Shown one piece after another: positions 61,094 through 63,669 of a stretch of 63,669 nt of DNA. Made by a program: the position numbers and the translations under genes. The notes below the pieces were generated by a model. It had not been told where the DNA came from. It ran no database searches and was given only the letters and a program-made list of their open reading frames with translations. The stretch's first letter is position 1. Each line of letters begins with the position of its first letter. The stretch lies in the NCBI GenBank assembly GCA_034437455.1, contig DAOTUB010000076.1, positions 1 to 63,669 on the forward strand, in the 5' to 3' direction. The stretch is from DAOTUB01 sp034437455. GTDB lineage: Bacteria; Chloroflexota; Anaerolineae; B4-G1.

Positions 61094-61316
61094 CGGTTTC
61101 TCCTTTTCTCGTTCAACAAAATATCAAGGGATTGAAAGCAGCGCGATCTCCAAACGTTCTACACTGTTAATGCCGCCGTGTTCCAGGCGGGGCGTGAAAT
61201 TTCCAATCTCTATGTTCCTCCTTTCCGCCGCTCGATGTCGGTGCGGTCTGTGGTGCTTTGGCTTTGGGGCCTGGCGAATTAAACCTATGATAAAATCACT
61301 CACACGCTTTAACCAT

Positions 61317-61823
61317 TCAGGTCCCCTTGTCCATATCACGCAACTGAGCCTCGAACCACGCTACGAGACGGGTGCTCACCCTCACATAACTCTCGGCCAG
61401 TCGCCCTACTGCCTCTATAGCTTCTTGCCGAGAAATAAGCCCAGCTTGATAGGCAACCAAAAGTATCCCCAATGTCCCTTTCACACGTAGCCCAACAGCC
61501 TTGGCCGTCCTCCTGCCTAACTTTTCGTCCACCAGCACCCAATCGGCTTCGAGTTCCTGGGCCAGCAGGATAACGTCCACTTCACCCTGGTCGAGACCCA
61601 GAAGCATCGGGGGAAGGGATGACTTTTCCTTTGGCGCTTTTACTACAACCCAGTCGGCGTTCTTTACCTCCTCGACGCCAGGCCGTCCCCTTCCTCGGCT
61701 AACAACCTCATCGTAGACCGCAGCAGGTACAATCACCTCGTCAAAGATGGCCTTCAGAAGAGAAAAGCGCCCTATCAATGAGAGAGCAATCAGAGGTGTG
61801 CTGTTGACGATGGCCTTGGTCAC
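61317..61823 (-). CDS. DUF3368 PIN-like toxin
   Basis: 168 aa from GTG 61823 behind GGAGG. PIN-like nuclease fold of the DUF3368 type: VTKAIVNSTPLIALSLIGRF, FDEVIVPAAVYDEVVSRGRG, LDQGEVDVILLAQELEADWVL, LVDEKLGRRTAKAVGLRVKG. Acidic residues in each of these blocks would form the metal site. It pairs with the UPF0175 gene upstream as a likely toxin-antitoxin unit. A longer frame reaching 61973 is rejected: it overlaps the UPF0175 gene and lacks a ribosome site. Confidence 0.85.
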   Translation of the reverse strand: MTKAIVNSTPLIALSLIGRFSLLKAIFDEVIVPAAVYDEVVSRGRGRPGVEEVKNADWVVVKAPKEKSSLPPMLLGLDQGEVDVILLAQELEADWVLVDEKLGRRTAKAVGLRVKGTLGILLVAYQAGLISRQEAIEAVGRLAESYVRVSTRLVAWFEAQLRDMDKGT

Positions 61824-61866
61824 TGCTACTGGATTCCTCCCGGCTGCCCAGTGAATGCGGCCTATC

Positions 61867-62118
61867 TCATATAGCGGTTCCGGCTTCCTGTCCCAGTTCC
61901 TCGTCAGGATAATCAATGACCGCAAAGCCATTCTCGGAGAGGAGCCGGTAGAACTCCCAGCGGTCGCAGCCAAGTATTCGAGCGCCCAGACCGCCGGAGA
62001 TGCGCCCTATCTCGTATAGCTTGCCTAACGTATAAACCAATACCTTCCGCCGGAAGGACTCGCGGTCTTCTTTCAAAGCTATCAGTAATTCATCGGGAAA
62101 AAATATCTCGACTCCCAT
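61867..62118 (-). CDS. UPF0175 family antitoxin
   Basis: 83 aa, ATG 62118 behind AAGGAG. GVEIFFPDELLIALKEDRESF, then the helix-turn-helix-like segment KLYEIGRISGGLGARILGCD and WEFYRLLSENGFAVIDY, the normal UPF0175 layout. These proteins are found upstream of PIN-like DUF3368 genes and are thought to repress and neutralise them. The segment encoding LYEIGRI is repeated just after its stop codon (61855-61874). Confidence 0.88.
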   Translation of the reverse strand: MGVEIFFPDELLIALKEDRESFRRKVLVYTLGKLYEIGRISGGLGARILGCDRWEFYRLLSENGFAVIDYPDEELGQEAGTAI

Positions 62119-62548
62119 CGCTGCTACTCCTTGTTTCCCGCCACTCGCTGTCAGTGCAGTCTTTGGCTTGAGGGCTGATGAATCATAACGATAAAAGTGT
62201 ACCATAACTGGTGAAAAAACGCAAGGCTTTTGCGAGTTTTTTTCTCAACCCTGGTAGCCAGGTGGGCTGTGCTGGCGGCAAACTCATTCGCTTTTCTGAC
62301 GGTATGGGTATGGCGGCTTGCCGCAGCGTCATTCTGGCCCGCTTGACAAGCCTCTCCCATCCAGTATCATACCATACATAATGAACATCCGTACCGTTGT
62401 AGGACTGGCGTGGGTGACGCTGTAAGCCTGCTATCGTATTCGTTTACCGGGGCAACAGATTGCCTTTGGCACAGCGAATAAGCGGATTTGCTGTCGGACA
62501 CGGACGAACACGGATGACGTGGAATGAGACAACGTACAGGGGGCGACG
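62119..62548. other. Intergenic region with a promoter-like site
   Basis: No gene seen. On the plus strand TTGACA (62343-62348), 16-base spacer, TATCAT (62365-62370) could drive the NTPase gene; it resembles the promoter at 27859-27888. GGACACGGACGAACACGGAT-like sequence near 62500 is a short repeat common in intergenic DNA of such genomes. Confidence 0.5.
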
Positions 62549-63103
62549 ATGGGGCGCACATTGTTCCTGACGGGTAGACCGGGCATCGGCAAGACGACCG
62601 TGATCCAGGCGGCGGCGGAATTATTGGGCGGGCAAGCCGGCGGCTTTTACACGGAAGAGATCCGCGAGCAGGGCAAGCGCCAGGGCTTTCGACTGGTGAC
62701 GCTGGATGGGCAAGAGGCATTGATGGCCCACGTAAAGCTGCGCGGAGGGGGCCGCCCCCGCGTGAGCCGTTACGGGGTGGACGTGGAAGCCGTCGAACGG
62801 GTGGGCGTCGCGGCGCTCCGGCGGGCGATGGCAGCAGGCCAGATCGTCGTGGTGGACGAGATCGGCAAGATGGAGCTCTTCTGCGAGTCGTTCAAGGATG
62901 CCGTGCTACAGGCGGTGAAGGGACCCTACACGGTGATAGCAACAGTGATGGCAAAGCCCAATCCCATAGGGGCGGTGGCCCCTACGGGCCACCGCCACTG
63001 GGTGGACGATCTCGAGGCGCTGCCGAACGTCGCCGTGTGGGAAGTGACGATGGGAAATCGGAATGAGCTGGCGAAGCGAATAGTACAATGGCTGGATAGA
63101 TGA
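62549..63103 (+). CDS. THEP1-like nucleoside-triphosphatase with in-frame palindrome
   Basis: 184 aa. P-loop NTPase: Walker A FLTGRPGIGKTTVIQAAAE, AGGFYTEEIREQGKRQGF, Walker B QIVVVDEIGKMELF, and YTVIATVMAKPNP. THEP1 enzymes hydrolyse NTPs/dNTPs; role unclear. After KPNP the family continues with a WVD-type helix; here 11 extra residues (IGAVAPTGHRH) lie between KPNP and WVDDLEALP, encoded by a palindromic element. A terminator follows at 63122-63150. Confidence 0.85.
   Translation: MGRTLFLTGRPGIGKTTVIQAAAELLGGQAGGFYTEEIREQGKRQGFRLVTLDGQEALMAHVKLRGGGRPRVSRYGVDVEAVERVGVAALRRAMAAGQIVVVDEIGKMELFCESFKDAVLQAVKGPYTVIATVMAKPNPIGAVAPTGHRHWVDDLEALPNVAVWEVTMGNRNELAKRIVQWLDR
62963..62996. repeat. In-frame palindromic element in the NTPase gene
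   Basis: Core CCCATAGGGGC - GGTG - GCCCCTACGGG (62963-62988; 11-bp arms, one mismatch) overlaps a second palindrome GGCGGTGGCC / GGCCACCGCC. Same design as 23503-23528 and 7564-7589. Confidence 0.85.
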
Positions 63104-63121
63104 GATCCCTTGCACAAGAGC

Positions 63122-63150
63122 AAAGCCCCCAAGCTGCTTGGGGGCTTTTT
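63122..63150 (+). terminator. Rho-independent terminator after the NTPase gene
   Basis: Perfect 12-bp stem AAAGCCCCCAAG / CTTGGGGGCTTT with loop CTG and a T run. Confidence 0.9.
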
Positions 63151-63159
63151 CGATCCTCT

Positions 63160-63535
63160 CAAAGCACAGCCAATGTCATCAAGCGCCGTCGGTTGAGCCT
63201 GTCGAAGGGAAACCACGGCGCGGCTCATGCAGTCGAAATGCGAAACTCATTGCGAGAGCCGCTCGCTTGGTTTCGATATACTCAACCGGCGCTCGCTTTC
63301 TTAACTGGTAAGCGTTCAGCTATATCACCAAGCACTGGAGCGAGCGCTGGTTGAGTAGCACTGGAGCGAGCGCTGGTTGAGTAGCGGAGGCACACGTTTT
63401 TTGTGCCGGAGCGTATCGAAACCAAGCGAGCGGGGCCGTATTCACAACCCGCTTGGTCTGGTTTCGACAAGCTCAACCCGGCGGATACGTCGCTTTGCTC
63501 CTACTCGACCGGCGCTAGAATCACCCCCCTGAACG
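63160..63535. repeat. Non-coding block of inverted and tandem repeats
   Basis: Contains GGTTGAGCCTGTCGAAGG (63191-63208), CGCTCGCTTGGTTTCGATA, its inverted match TATCGAAACCAAGCGAGCG (63414-63432), a perfect 26-bp tandem duplication (63331-63356 and 63357-63382, unit starting AGCACTGGAGCG), and GGTTTCGACAAGCTCAACCC near the end. Such GTTGAGCCTGTCGAA-type units are widespread intergenic repeats. No coding frame of note. Confidence 0.8.
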
Positions 63536-63611
63536 CTTACTACACCGAAGCGTAAATATGATCCTAGTCTAAACAACGGATGAGATGTATACTTGGGCCA
63601 GGAGGTGGAGA

Positions 63612-63669
63612 ATGCCTGTACCAAAGCCCAAGTATCAGATCGAATTAACAACTGAAGAGGAACAAGAAC
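63612..63669 (+). CDS. Start of a gene cut by the window edge, possibly IS630-type transposase
   Basis: ATG 63612 behind GGAGGTGGAG, with TATACT at 63588-63593 as a likely -10. The 19 visible residues include YQIELTTEEEQ, which resembles the N-terminus of IS630-family transposases or their helix-turn-helix partners. Too little is present for a firm call; the adjacent repeat block would fit an insertion-prone site. Confidence 0.35.
   Translation, partial: MPVPKPKYQIELTTEEEQE

Noticed and set aside
61867..61973. Longer N-terminus for the DUF3368 gene
   Set aside because: It would overlap the UPF0175 gene and has no ribosome site; GTG 61823 has GGAGG and matches family length.

Overview
The window looks like a chromosomal stretch of a GC-rich bacterium, most probably Chloroflexota (Anaerolineae-like). 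This assignment is inference. It rests on the mix of a YebC-RuvC-RuvA cluster, DUF11-repeat and GEVED-type surface proteins, Pro/Thr-rich linkers behind a membrane anchor, DUF5678 and Uma2 small genes, C-terminal YLPLV-type motifs and many small palindromic repeats. No rRNA, tRNA or CRISPR array was seen.

Layout. 0.1-2.8 kb: a response regulator (-) divergent from deoC and signal peptidase I (+). 2.9-9.8 kb: a minus-strand run, read in transcription order as M50 protease, HD protein, TyrA-like dehydrogenase, glycosyltransferase, ABC-2 export permease, PriA. 10-13 kb: a secreted C39-like peptidase gene broken by three frameshifts. 13.2-17.3 kb: an ECF sigma / zinc anti-sigma / Tat-flavodoxin / membrane protein operon, interrupted twice by small-gene insertions flanked by duplicated gene ends, one of which also holds a 90-bp MITE with a perfect 9-bp target duplication. 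17.3-27 kb: an O-antigen ligase-like protein, a BrnTA toxin-antitoxin pair and three large GT-C glycosyltransferases with extracellular beta-sandwich tails. 27-33.5 kb: housekeeping (CCA-adding enzyme, Ldh-type dehydrogenase, YebC, RuvC, RuvA) with small accessory genes. 33.5-37.7 kb: a sensor histidine kinase plus a membrane-anchored TIG-domain protein. 37.8-41.9 kb: a sugar-type ABC importer without its ATPase. 42-48.5 kb: an aldehyde:ferredoxin oxidoreductase-like tungsto-enzyme, an MFS transporter, and a molybdopterin oxidoreductase with its Fe-S subunit. 48.5-61.1 kb: a second copy of the kinase + TIG pair, flanked by two giant surface proteins. 61.3-63.7 kb: a UPF0175/DUF3368 pair, a THEP1-like NTPase, a repeat block and the start of a possible transposase gene.

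The most interesting signals are: (1) the duplicated two-gene kinase/TIG module with a strictly conserved juxtamembrane segment, set among giant surface proteins; (2) 26-bp palindromes (11-bp arms, 4-base loop) inserted in frame into protein genes, adding 11 codons where a paralogue or family pattern shows an empty site; (3) a MITE family with 12-bp terminal inverted repeats; (4) small-gene insertions flanked by duplicated 3' ends of the neighbouring gene; (5) promoters that recur as extended homologous blocks in front of unrelated genes. All functional calls come from reading motifs by eye; no database search was made.
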